Assembly: GCA_016800925.1 (NCBI GenBank)
Contig: JABCPU010000287.1
Span: forward strand, 1 to 64,000
Reading direction: 5' to 3'
DNA from: Suillus spraguei
Taxonomy: Eukaryota > Basidiomycota > Agaricomycetes > Boletales > Suillaceae
Length of the DNA: 64,000 nucleotides
A program made the translations under genes and the position numbers. The notes beneath the pieces were generated by a model, which saw nothing but the letters and a program-made list of their open reading frames with translations, ran no database searches and was not told where the DNA came from. How positions within the stretch are numbered: position 1 is the first letter of the stretch; each line of letters begins with the position of its first letter. This document shows, piece by piece, positions 23,464 through 34,985 of the stretch.

Positions 23464-25494
23464 TGTCGCGGAGCGAAAGCAAGAAGCGAGAGTTGATGTG
23501 GATGAGCTACCCGTATTAGGAAAGTGTTGTGGATTGATATTACTAAATTTTGTACAAGTATTACATACTTGAGTGTTGTAGCACAAGGTCGAGAAGCCAG
23601 TGAGTGATACTTGGCACTTCGAAAACTCTTCGCATACACAAGTCGGTTTGAGTGGCAGCGCTTTATCAAAATTAAATACGTTGTGGCGCCATTTCAATGA
23701 AACTTGCAGTCGGTGACCCCCACCGATACAATAAGAAATTTACCACACTGACGTATATTCCGTTATTGATGACTCTGTGTTCGGAAATCTGGAGCTATTC
23801 ATTACAGTTTAATCTGAACCCTACTATGATACTGGTGGTTGGCTTCCCGCTGTTTTCGCTGTTACCAATTGTGGTTGAATACTAGGTTCCGAATGAGTGC
23901 CATTGGAAAGTTGTCAAGGCGCAAAGTTGGCATGCGGCGTGCATCATGTACATTGTATACTCTCCGTCGATGACGCAGTGCCGCAAAAAGTTGGATTACG
24001 TACCCGACCCGACAAGGGCGGCAGATTGCGGCCAAGATTCATTTACTCCCGACACGGAGCCGTTTGGACACTAGGTTTGAAACCAACGCTTGGTGCTTCG
24101 CGGGGCGCTTCTCACACTTTTTTTTTTTTTTTGACTTGGGATACTCCAGAAATGTGAGTCAGATTCAATGCTCAGGTACGCTGAAACGCGCTTATCAATT
24201 GTCTATCACCGGCCTTGCACAGGCTTGGGGGCTTAATCAGCTGATCAATAACAATGGATACACCGCAAAGTATCTGATTCCGATAGGTTCGCCCCAAATG
24301 CGGCGGTAAGCTTTGAAACTTCAAACAACTTGTCGCCTTACTATTATGCCGCTGCCAGCGCTGCGCCAGGTTGAGATCGGCTTGCAGTTGCCAATGGAGT
24401 ATTCATAGAATGCTCCTCTAACATGTGCATTGCTACACTGCCGTCATGTTTACATCTCCAGTGATCAAGCTTTGGTGTACATATCTTAATTCGAAACGCG
24501 CGTCGGTTCAGCTTGCTTGCATAGGGGAGTCGGGATCTGCGCAGGCTGGCAGTATTCCGTCGGATGATAACAGAATGTTTCGGATTTACTGCTCAACTTG
24601 GTCACTAGCGCTATAATTTACTAATTGACAGGTCCTGACATCGACAACTAGCTCGGTCGCATGTTGAGCTCACCGCCATGTTTTCTGAGTCAGGCGCTCA
24701 GTGAGCGATGTCTACCTATCAACCGGTAGTATTGACATTACGACCTCGACAAAGGGAGATGAGCGGGGGATTTGGCAATGTACCGCATGCTCTGTCGCTT
24801 GCGAGTCGGGGCGAACATGAGGATTTAATCAGATAATTCGTAACGCCAAGCTGTGTGGCAGTCACACTTTTGTGACCGATCGTGACTAGCACTGCGTGAC
24901 CGGGCCGCCTTATCTCCAAAGTTACTGAGTAGTAACATGTGAGAACTTCCGTGCTCGACGCTCAAGTGCTGAATGGGTTTTGCGGCAGCGGTCTCCTAGT
25001 GAAAGACCGAGTCATGTGAGTTTGACGATTGGCACGTAAAACTACTTGAAATAGAAATTATGATCCAATTTAATGGATATTTTTTTATTTGAAATTGGAA
25101 GTCTAGGGTGTACGAAGTCACGGAAGATCTCAGATCTGAGTTTATAATGACAACGATCAGCGCGAACTGGAACACAGCTACTGCTGCACCCAGTGCTGAG
25201 CCGCTCTGCTTGGGGACGACGAAACTTAGTACGCCCTTTATTTCATTCCGGTGCTTGGTACATGGAAATTGATTGCATATTTGTTAGTTATTTCATGTTT
25301 ACCAAGCTTCGCGCTTTGTAACGTATGTTTTATTATTCCCCTCCCGTAACGTATATTAACTCTTCCACCTAATCGGTCAATCTCGTTGTGTCATTATTCC
25401 TTCAACTCTACTTGTCCATTCCGCAAGTCTTCTTTTTTCTAAGTCGGTTCACATAACCTCCGTTAGACTCCGTCTTCTTCAGGTTCGCACTCAA
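23464..25494. promoter_or_regulatory. 2-kb divergent intergenic region, no gene seen
   Basis: This region lies between the divergent RING and CON7-like genes and must hold both promoters. It contains a run of 14 T at about 24,118-24,131 and a pyrimidine-rich leader just before 25,495 (for example cttcaactctacttgtcc), typical of fungal transcription starts. The short frames in it have no support. A long, gene-free upstream region is common for fungal developmental transcription factors. Confidence 0.4.
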
Positions 25495-27309
25495 ATGCAA
25501 GCTCCACTTCTCCTTCAACCACCACCTCTTCTTGCAATTGCTCAGCAAGTTAACCAGACGCGTCCTCGCGTTTCTCAGCATCTTTTATTTCACGACCTTT
25601 CCAGTCTATTGGACCCCCCTCAACCCATGACCGTCGATAATGATCGTGATCACTTCTCCCAATCGGCAGGAACAAATTACACCTACGCTCCTCGAACCCA
25701 GCTCGATGAAGGGTCTCATTCCGATCCTCATAACTTATATGACGTAGCTTCATCTTCTCAGACTCCTCAATCATATACTTCACTTCCAAATACTTCACCA
25801 TCTTCTAATTACGCCCTCGTCTCCAATGCCCGTACTCCCCAAGTTACATCGCCACTCAACGGCACCCGTTATGTTTCAAGTTCTCCTTCCTCCAATGATG
25901 ATCATCCGACTACTTCATTTCCTCAGCCGTACAGTGCTCCCCATCACCAGCATCATTTTCCTACATCGGCATCTTCCTATTCTCCGGATATGGTGCGTTA
26001 CCCAATTACGTCGAACCTTAGCTCCCGTGGAACCGATAAATACGCCCATGCCCTCTTGGAACAACGCCGCATGTCCGAGCCAGCCATGTTTGGCAGCGCA
26101 ATAGGCGGTTATTCCACGAGTGCTTCAGCCGATCTAACCTCCGGACGATATCAACAGCTCCATCACCACTATTCCTCGTCACAAACATCCCCCAGATTGT
26201 ATGGGAGTTATTCCTCCTCGCTCCAACGCACGCTGAGCTCAGGGTCTGCGCGCGATCAACTCTCGGGATCATCGTGGAACGACAAAGATCAAGTCTCATT
26301 ACACTGTTACGACGGTGTCGACATGGAAGAACCTATATCACCTCTTAACCCTAATTTTTCGGGTGGCGAGGGCTCCCCCACAATGGGCTTCCTCGGTATG
26401 CCCTATGGCACTCTTTCCGAGGACTATGGTCCTTCACCGCCTGGTACGGGCACTTCCGCATCATCCAACGGGGCCAGGCGGTACATTGATCCTTCAGGCT
26501 CGAGCTCTGACGGTAAACAATACTCATTCGTGGCTCTGCCTGGAAACGCTGTCAAGAAGCGTCCAAGGCGGCGCTACGACGAGATTGAACGGCTTTATCA
26601 ATGTTCATGGCCCTCATGCACAAAGGCATACGGCACCCTGAACCACTTAAATGCACACGTCACGATGCAGAAACATGGTGTGAAGCGTAGTCCAAACGGT
26701 GAGTCTTCACGCTTGCACTTTACTTCACCCGGGGGTGTATTCGGTACCTCATCGACTTTTTTTTTTGATCGTCGAAAACACCAATGCTGACTGTCCGTTT
26801 GCAGAGTTTAAAGAGCTTCGTAAACAATGGCGAAAGTCTAAAAAGGAGGAGGCCGATGCTCGTGCTGCCGCGTCAGCAGTGATGGGGAGGTCAAGCCATC
26901 ATGCCTATCTCCAGCGCGGCATGCATGACTCTTACGGCGATGTGGACTACCAGCTTCACTCCCACTCGCAGCAAGGTTCCCATGTTGACCGGTTCAGTGC
27001 AACCGCTTCTCCGGAGGAGATGCATGAGATTGATATGCAAGACGTATATGAACGCCGGCAGCAGCGTTTCAGTGGCCTCTTCCCTTCCGGTTCTCGCACT
27101 AGCAGCCCTGCATATGCTGCATCTCACCCACCCTCGTCACACACGGCCATGGCCCGTCTTCCGAGTAACAGCACGCTCTTGACTCCTCTCCCAGGTTATG
27201 AACATACGGGGGCACCACGGACCTTGATGTGTATGCGTCATATAATGTATACGGAAACAACCGTCCTGGGAGCAATGGAAGCTATGATGAAAAGCGACGG
27301 AGCGGTTGA
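25495..27309 (+). CDS. CON7-like C2H2 zinc-finger transcription factor
   Basis: A long Ser/Pro/Tyr/His-rich N-terminal region (residues 1 to about 345) precedes the conserved core KKRPRRRYDEIERLYQCSW. A single C2H2 finger of spacing C-x4-C-x12-H-x5-H (CSWPSCTKAYGTLNHLNAHV) follows. After a 106-nt intron (26,699-26,804) come EFKELRKQWRKSKKEEADAR and another Ser/His-rich tail. This core is diagnostic of the CON7 family, whose Magnaporthe member controls conidiation, morphogenesis and infection-related genes. Near 27,210 the frame as written continues to 27,481, but adding one G to the run of five gives a tail of the same Gly/Asn/Tyr character (DLDVYASYNVYGNNRPGSN) ending at 27,309, so I place the end there. 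The start could also be the in-frame Met at 25,627. The role in this fungus is inferred. Confidence 0.82.
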
Positions 27310-27481
27310 TCTGATGACAAGTAGTCCTGCGTTTGCACTTAACCTACCCATTCCTTTCCGACTTCCCTATCGTTGGGATTTTATGACGAATACCATCGGC
27401 AGTCCCTTGGTGCTCATGCCCTTTCATGCCACGCATCACGGCTTCCATCCTTTACCGGGGTTATATTGTTCTTGCTACTGA

Positions 27482-30400
27482 CTACTATCCTACTAAGTAC
27501 ATATTACTAGTTTCTCGACTCACTTTCCTATGCTGTCATATTTTATTCGTTCATGTTTACGAATACCTCCTCACATTACATAGGAGACCTTGGCTCAATA
27601 ATCATGAGACTGTACTTTACGGATCATACTTGTCATCCCAGTAATAGTTACTTTTGTACATGAGTAGGCAGGAAACCAAATAGATTCTTAAAATCAGGTT
27701 GATGTCCTTCCTGATTTATTTCTCCACGAGAAATTCATAGTACTCAGTTTTTGATTGGTAGTTGGGAAGATCTGAGTAATGGCAAATTGTTCCCTGACTG
27801 CGCAACCCAACCGCTCATAAAATGAAGAACTGCGAGTTGCAAGACGGTCCAGGCTGTTCTGAAATGTGCCACCATCTGAAGGCACGTTGTTCAGCTATTC
27901 TAATTGGACAGTGATGAAGTTCCGAACTCGTGAGAACATGACGTAACCAACCGCACCCATCGCGATCACATGCCATCAATGAATGTCATCGATTGAGTTT
28001 CTGCAGTGGGCACGCTGCGAAGATTCATCCCAGTGAGTTTATGTTTATGCAATCATTGCAATGCAACTTTGATGGAATATAATATCGCTTGCGTTGGTGT
28101 GCAGTGCCATGAGGTAGATATTACGCCACGCAAAGTGACAGTCTCCGAATGGCCATGCCAAAGGATTGTTGCTGCGACGACGACGACGCCGTGTATTGGC
28201 AGCTTGTGGCCGTGCTCTGTTACGCCCAACAACTTGAGTTTCTCATGCGGCCGCAAGTTTCCGCTCCACAGACAGGCACTTCCTTCGAGGCTGATGCCCT
28301 TTGATCTGCGATATAGCGGGAAATCACACATCTTTATCTTTCTATCCATCGGTTTGTATTTGTTTAGTCCCCTCGGAATCCAAGGTCAATCATTGCGTGT
28401 TTGTCTCCAGACCGGACATTTCGGTGGACTCTCGAGTACGTTATACCCGTGCAACCCATCCGATATAAAAGGCAGACGTGCAGATTATTAATGTTTTGCT
28501 CGTGGTTATGATTGTCGAACGCTGTGACAATGACGAGAAAGGTGGCTTTCAGCTCCTTCGACCAAAGAAGTCATGTTGATAAAGCTCTGCTGTATGACAG
28601 CTTCGCATACCTTCGGTGTTTTAATGTACACGCATGGCAAGCTGCGTGTAGGGATGCACCCACATGGTCAATTATGCAAGGGCGATGATAACGCATCACG
28701 TTGATATGATGGCGGCAGCATAACCTCTGCATTGCCGGTTGCTTGAACACCGGGAGTCAAAGTTGTCCCTGCACATCGCGTCAGCAAATCACTGCGATGA
28801 CGTAAGCATGCCCATTCATTTTATGTGTGCCGCGGGTACTGCATTGGTTTTGTTACGGCCCGTTTACTGCTTAGTCCTATGCTCAGTATTATGTATCAAC
28901 GGGATATCTATCCAGGAGTACCCGATTGGTTATCTATTTAATACGCACGTACTGACTCTTATTTATAAGTAGCAAACTTTAGAATGAGGTTCTGATCAGT
29001 GAGTACATAAAGGTTTACAATTGTTCTCAATGACAGATAAAGAAATATCAATGGGCAAGCAAACGTCATGAGTTCGAGAAGTTTCGTCACTATTGGTAAC
29101 GAAAAGAAGATTTGATCAGATATATGAACGATGGCCTTCCGACCCCCTTTCGCATTCCAATTCTCGTACATGGAAGGCCTTGTGGGTGACACTGTGGGGG
29201 TAACTTTGTAGTTGGCGGTCGTCACGTGTCTTCAGAAGCTGATTATCTCCTTGTGTGCTTTATCGGTCCTTGAGTTGAGGCTGAATGTGCGTTGCCGTAA
29301 ACACCTCATATTTGAGAAGCCGATATGTAAGTTGTTATATTTTTGTGAAAAGTCCGCCCAAACCGTGAGTTGACTCGCTGAAGACGGAATCCCGAATACT
29401 TACCGTCGAAGGTGTACGGCATTGGCTGTGGGTTTACTTGCTTATCGCAGTGAATGCACACCAAGACACGTTTGTCGTCCACATTACACTATAGGGATGT
29501 GTCAGCTTATCAAGATGGCGTTGTTATCAGATTCAACTTGCAGAGCAAAATAAAAATATTTTTCTGCGCCGTTGTAGTCAGTTGATATATTTATTTCGGA
29601 CGAGCGGCATGAAGTCCTTTCACATGGCCGGACTGGATCTTCAAAGCTTCTTGGAGCAGAGTAAAAATAACAGCAGCCAGGGGAAGGGAGCCCCTGGCTC
29701 ACTGGGGCGGAGCCGCAGCAAATTAAGCTAACGGCGCAACTGCAGAAGAAAAGCAAAAGAGAGCACGCCACTATCAGTTTAACAGTCTGCCGTCACAACA
29801 GAAGTGCTGCGGCGATCGCAATAGACGCCTTTCATCAGAAACCCCGGTTTAATAAGCTACACCAATGGTGCCCTGGGCGGTCAGGACACGAAATAGCGTT
29901 TGATGATCGTTCCTGGCATGCTCGGTGAAGTTTGTTTGGCTAGCCTGACATTGGTAATCTACAAAAAAGGAGTAACAAGAGTGTTGAAGATGCGCCCAAT
30001 TAAAAGAAATCATATCAGACCTGCAGGGGTGCATTGACCTGAATGACTTCAGATTACGAGCTGACTGGTTCTCATCGCCCACAATGACTTGAAGGAGAGG
30101 GGTGAAGCTGATACTGTGCTGTATGTTAATAACAGGTATTTGTATTTGCTAGGTACGAGATTCAAGCAAAGTGAGGTGTAAGTTATGCATGACAAGAAGC
30201 GAACAATTATCATATATATAAATAAGCACGTACTGCGGTCCGTGGCAAACGAAGTCCTATGCATTGATTGGTACAAGTTTGTCCAACGACTTTGCGGCAT
30301 GATTCCTTAGTACGTCTCTCAAGACTCTTCAAAGCTTCAAGGGATGATGTATCATTTATAGAACTTGAGGTGAACAAGCAAATGATCAGTCTTTGTCCAA

Positions 30401-30549
30401 TCCCAATGTGGTTATGTACAACCCCTCCTAGCGTAACCGATCAACCCCTCAGGAAGTGACCGCAACCATCAACATGTGAGTCGTGACATCACTGTGAATC
30501 GTCAATCGCAGCTTCCTCAGTTGTGCTCTGAGTTCTCTGCCTTGCCCAC
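27482..30549. other. 3-kb region without an assigned gene
   Basis: There is no open frame with recognised domains. An AT-rich stretch follows the CON7-like gene. Two possible minus-strand exons are listed separately at 29,415-29,640. The rest looks intergenic, possibly with a poorly expressed gene or a non-coding transcript that cannot be seen from sequence alone. Confidence 0.35.
29415..29640 (-). CDS. Possible exon pair of an unrecognised gene
   Basis: On the minus strand an open stretch ending YNGAEKYFYFALQ is followed by a well-formed candidate intron (GTTGAA...GCTGAC...CTATAG, 49 nt). A frame then reads CNVDDKRVLVCIHCDKQVN and meets a GTAAGT donor after PMPYTFD. Two closely spaced Cys (CIHC) suggest a metal site. 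Flanking exons could not be assembled, and no family is recognised. It may be a real gene of several small exons or a chance arrangement. Confidence 0.25.
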
Positions 30550-32705
30550 TTGGATTCTGTATTGCAACCATTCATGACTATCCTTTCTGATCTACCCATT
30601 GAGGTTCTTTTGGATAATTTATTACCTTGGCTTGCTATTCCAGATCTAATCCATCTGGGAGAAACAAGTCACTTCTTTGCGCGATTGTGTAACGATGAGA
30701 CGTTCTGGAAGAGGAAGCTGGAAGAGGATTTCAATTTTACAGATGAGAGGACCGCCCGAATCAGCGGATGGAAACATCTCTACAGAGGTTTGCGCAATCC
30801 GAAGACTTATGTGTGGGGGTAAGAACCATCATTTCTGCGATTCCGTTACTCGTCCGCTTAGTCAAATTACTTGATGTAGCGACCCTTCAAAGGGAAGATT
30901 AGGATTGAAGAAGATACCAAACTCAACCCTTCAGGATGTCCCATGCCCAGCTGAGCTGCAGATCAAATCAAGCGCACGTATCGTTAGTCTCTCAGCTGCT
31001 GGATGGTGTGTCAACTTTGTATTATGTGATGAAACTGCTCATCTGACTCCAAAAAGGGCATTTTTTGCACTGGACTCTAATGGTAGCATATACGTGTGGG
31101 GTGAGTACAGCAATTATCGTGCGATGCAAAGGATAGAACTAAGATCAGACTCAGGAACTTTGAATGGCACCTTTCATGCTCTACAATACGATGGGTACTC
31201 CGAACCGGCAAAATCAGCTCCTACGCCATTGAAGCTTAACATGCCATCTCCCACGCGGAGCATTAGGTTTGGGTGTTCTTGTGCGTCGAGTAAAATGCTT
31301 GTTCACATGTGGTAGCTGTGGGCGGTTGCATGCTACTACGCTGGACGACCAACATCACGTTTGGACCTTTTTAAGCTGGGGCCGTCCCTTCAGGCTCATT
31401 ACATCGGCATTCGAAGCAACTTCATTAGATTCTACTCCTGCGCTGGTCGAATCCGGGTGGAACTTTTCGGCAGTCCTTACTAAATCTGGTGATGTATATG
31501 TCTGGTGGCCGTTCGCTGCACCCTTAAAGGATGTTATCGCTGCACAAAATACGGCTATGGATGCCATGGACCTGAAATCTCACGCTACAGAAGACGATGT
31601 CATCCCATGCTCCACATGGGAGCTTCACGAAGAACCCACAATGTTACCACCGCTGCCTCAACTGCCGGAACTGTCACTGGGGTCAACGGAGCCCGTGAAA
31701 CTTGTCAAGCTCGCAGCTTTGGAGACTCGGCTCATTGGTTTGACTAATCATGGACATGTTCTCTCGATTCCTGTCGATAGTGATGTTGCTGTTCGGTCTG
31801 AGAGATGGGAATACGTAGGTTAATTTTATTCGTGGAAGAGTCTCTGCCTTACGCGTTTTCAGCTTCCTAACTTCTCTGAAGTTAGCAAGGTTCAGCAGCA
31901 CCCCGCTTATGTTTCTTCTCAGTTGAAGCCGCCGAAGAGCTTGCGGATATCTCATGTGATTATTTCCTCAGAGTTTGTTCATATGTAGCTGACTGTTTCC
32001 CAGATCTCGGCGCAATTTCGAACATTTGTTGCTTATTCTCCCGGTTCTAGTTCTGTCATTCTCTTGGGTTCTCACGAAACACATGCCGATTCGAACCCTG
32101 TGATTCTCCCCGCACTCCAAAACAACGACGTTATCTCCGTTGTTCTTGGAGATTACCATCACGGTGCTCTTACATCCACCGGGAAGCTTTTGACGTGGGG
32201 TAAATATTCTCGAGGTGCACTCGGCCTCGGTGATCCTGGAATGCTTGCCCCCGGCCAGCCAGGGGGCTACAGAACTGAAGCACAGAGAAGAGCTGCTGTC
32301 GCCAATGGCGGCCCGTATCCGCCGGAAATCTCCGAGCCCGCGGAGGTCAGCTTTGGTCACGGGGAAGCACAAAGGGACAAGATGTTTTGTTTTGCTGTAG
32401 CGGCTGCTGGATGGCACATGGGAGCTCTTGTTATTGATTTAGAGGTGAGATTTTTGCTGACTGAGTACTGACTGCTGATTACAAAGTAGCCACACGCAAA
32501 TGTTCAGAAAGATGACGACGAAGACGAAGACCCTCCCATGCCGGGACAATTTCCCCGGCCTCGCGAAACGAGGGAGTCCCCGCAGGACTATCCTAGGGAG
32601 CCAGGTCAGTGGGGACCGCCTATAATGAATAGGGGGTTTCGAGTCGGGTATGCTGGAAGAGGCGCCCTCAGAGGCGGACATTTGGGTCGCGGCCGTGGCC
32701 TTTGA
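30550..32705 (+). CDS. F-box protein with RCC1-like repeats (SAF1-like)
   Basis: An N-terminal F-box (LSDLPIEVLLDNLLPWLAIP, then FFARLCNDETFWKRKLEEDF) is followed by RCC1-type blades: KTYVWG near the F-box, SNGSIYVWG, GRLHATTLDDQHHVWTF, SGDVYVWWPF, and late ones with VVLGDYHHGALTSTGKLLTW and FAVAAAGWHMGAL. The C-terminal tail is acidic (KDDDEDEDPP), then Arg/Gly/Pro-rich, ending RGGHLGRGRGL. Introns of about 50 nt join these in one frame with no break. The architecture matches the fungal SCF-associated factor Saf1, in which the F-box recruits Skp1/Cullin and the propeller binds the substrate; in yeast the target is adenine deaminase. The substrate here is unknown. The in-frame Met at 30,583 is an alternative start. 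Confidence 0.8.
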
Positions 32706-33075
32706 GAGTAACGACCAAACTTAGGGTTTATAAGAACCGATGGGCCACTTCTCTTACTTAGATGTGGGCGTACGGCCGTATCATGTCACGTTTCATGCTG
32801 CTTCTTGATCGCAACCTTTGGATGTTATTACGAGCACTCTAGGACTTGAGAAAGCCAACATACATCGAGTAAACCAAGGTATGATACTGGTTTCTTTCCC
32901 TTCTCTGACATGTACAGTCACACCTTTCGGGGGCCAGTCGTGGTCAGGTGAACAATGTTGTGTGAAATCTCCTGCGTGCTCACAATACATCTGTTGTTTC
33001 CATTCCCGCAGCGGAGTCCCGAACAGGTATTAATGATCCTTAGGTGCCAGATCCAGACTCGAATCATCGATCAAT

Positions 33076-33880
33076 ATGGCATCTCCGATTATATTCTACG
33101 ACATACCCTCCACCCTGTCGGTGAATGCATGGTCCCCAAACACCTGGAAGACCCGGTATGTGCATTCTATGCAATGATATAGGGAGTTTTGCCTTACACT
33201 TGCATAGATATGCCTTGAATATCAAGGGTGTTGCGTACAAGACCGAGTGGGTCGAGTACCCTGACATTGAGGCGCTTGCAAAGAAAATTGGTGCGCCACC
33301 AACAGACGTCAAGGCCGATGGCAGCCCATCATACACCCTCCCCATCATTAATGATCCCAATACTGGGAAGGTTGTTTCTGACTCCTTCCTGATCGCCAAA
33401 TACCTTGATGAGACTTACCCCAGTGGAACTACCTTGTTCCCCCCTGGCACGGAGTCGTTGATGGCAGCATTAGAGTCTGGTGTTGTAGGAGGCATCAAAA
33501 GCATTCTCCCTTATCAGCTCGCCGTCAGTTGCTACATCCTGAATCCTTCCAGTGAGAAGTACTTCAGGGCAACCAGAGAGGCAACCTATGAGAAGAAGAT
33601 TGAGGAGTTCTCTCCTGTTGGTGCCCAGCGTGACGCTCACTGGGCTGAGGCTAAGACAACCATCGCTGCTGTAGATGATTGGCTGTCAAAGAATGGTGGA
33701 GGGAAGTTCGTCATGGGAAACACCGTCACATATGCAGACGGTATCCTCGGAGGGTGGCTTACCTGGATCAAAGTTGTCAATGGTGAAAGCAGCGCTGTAT
33801 GGAAGGATTTCGCCAGCTGGCACGGAGGAAGGTGGGGCACCTACATTGCCAATTTACAGTCCTATGCCACAGTCTTGTAG
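33076..33880 (+). CDS. Glutathione S-transferase, fungal-specific class
   Basis: Two exons (33,076-33,155 and 33,208-33,880) separated by a 52-nt intron encode 250 residues, the usual GST size. The start MASPIIFYDIPSTLS followed by WSPNTWKTRYALN is characteristic of the basidiomycete GSTFuA/etherase-like group. The thioredoxin-fold half has YTLPIINDP, where the Pro is the conserved cis-proline, and VSDSFLIAKYLDETYP, where the Asp-Ser binds the glutathione gamma-glutamyl group. The all-helical half has FVMGNTVTYADGILGGWLTW. Members of this class in wood-decay fungi conjugate or bind aromatic compounds, but the substrate here is unknown. No signal peptide is seen, so it should be cytosolic. Confidence 0.88.
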
Positions 33881-34520
33881 CTATTTTTTACTACTCGCCC
33901 TAGACAAATCAATATTGTAGACAAGCTGTCCCTTCGTATCTCTGCGCGTCACGGAAGCACCGGCATGGGGTTAGCACAAACCTTGATCGATTGATTGGGA
34001 CAAAAAATGGAACTGTGCGATTGCAGATCATAATCAGAGTTTCGATCAGGTCATCTAATAGCAGTGACCGCTGCGCCGGGGCCATTATACCTATCGTATG
34101 ATAAAGCAGAGAGTACCACTCAGTCGGTTTAATGGGTGACCGTAGGATAACCTTATCGACGGAGTTTCGGTAAAGTTATTCGAAGCATGAGACTGGGCTT
34201 CTAGAGCTATGTTTTAGTCGGGACCGACTCTTAGTGCGTCAGTGGTACCTCAGTTCAAGTGTCTTACCTTCAAACATAATATGCTGGTTATACACGGCAT
34301 TGGGAGGCTTACGACAGAATCGGCACCGCGCTATGTCCTGACAGTCAGACTGTGAAATTTACGTTTTAATGCCATTTTGAAACTAGAAGAGGACCAGACT
34401 AGAGTTTGGAACGAGTACGGTAGTCTTTGACAAGCGGCGTAAATGACTGCATCGGCTTGTCGGCACAAGAACGTATATTTAGACGACTATCTTGGTATGT
34501 GTTTAAAAAGGAAAAAAATT
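33881..34520. other. Intergenic, no gene seen
   Basis: About 640 bases between the GST stop and the tRNA gene on the other strand hold no supported coding frame. A 3' untranslated region of the GST gene is expected in the first 100-200 bases. Confidence 0.4.
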
Positions 34521-34602
34521 GGGCCTGGCCGGGAATTGAACCCGGGACCTCCTCGAAACGTGGTTACCCTAACAAGGAATCATACTACTAGACCACCAGG
34601 CC
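34521..34602 (-). tRNA. tRNA-Pro (anticodon AGG) with a short intron
   Basis: On the minus strand the 5' end GGCCTGG pairs with CCAGGCC at the 3' end, giving a 7-bp acceptor stem with C as the discriminator. The D arm contains GTGGTCTAGTAGTATGAT. The anticodon arm pairs CCTTG with CGAGG. The T arm is CCCGGGTTCAATTCCCGG. The loop reads TTAGGG before an extra 10 nt or so (TAACCACGTT), which fits an intron at the canonical position 37/38, leaving anticodon AGG. All parts of the cloverleaf are present and the gene looks functional. Confidence 0.9.
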
Positions 34603-34675
34603 TTGACGTGCAGCAATTCATGGAACGCTAAGAGGTGTCCGTATAGTGCACATCGATAAGTTGTGCAGCGCAGTG

Positions 34676-34850
34676 GTTCCCGGAGTCCTGTCACGTCAAG
34701 CCGAAGACATGTGATCCCCGAACTATCCAGCATTCCCGGACTCCTATCACGGTAAGTTAAGGATACGTGTGATCCCCGAACTATCTAGCGTTCCTCCAAG
34801 CCCGGAGACATGTAATTCCCGAATTATCCAGCATTGTCCGACTCTATGAC
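34676..34850. repeat. Degenerate tandem repeat of about 57 bp
   Basis: Roughly three diverged units share ttcccgga-tcctatcacg and gatccccgaactatccagc. It lies between the tRNA gene and the 3' end of the next minus-strand gene. Confidence 0.6.
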
Positions 34851-34985
34851 TCTCAAACTTTCTGAAGATGAATTGAAGGCAAGAGAATTCGGCGAGTAAG
34901 AAGACAATCAATGTTCAAGTATAAAAAAGCGTATGAAATAATATATGAGGAAATCAAAGGAGCGTAAGAGTAACGACAGGAGAAA

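Noticed and set aside
23897..24309. Plus-strand frames of 81-86 codons with a poly-Phe stretch
   Set aside because: The Phe run comes from a 14-T homopolymer; no start, domain or splice evidence.
28006..28491. 161-codon plus-strand frame in the gene desert
   Set aside because: Irregular Cys/Pro composition, no domain, no splice support and no conserved look.
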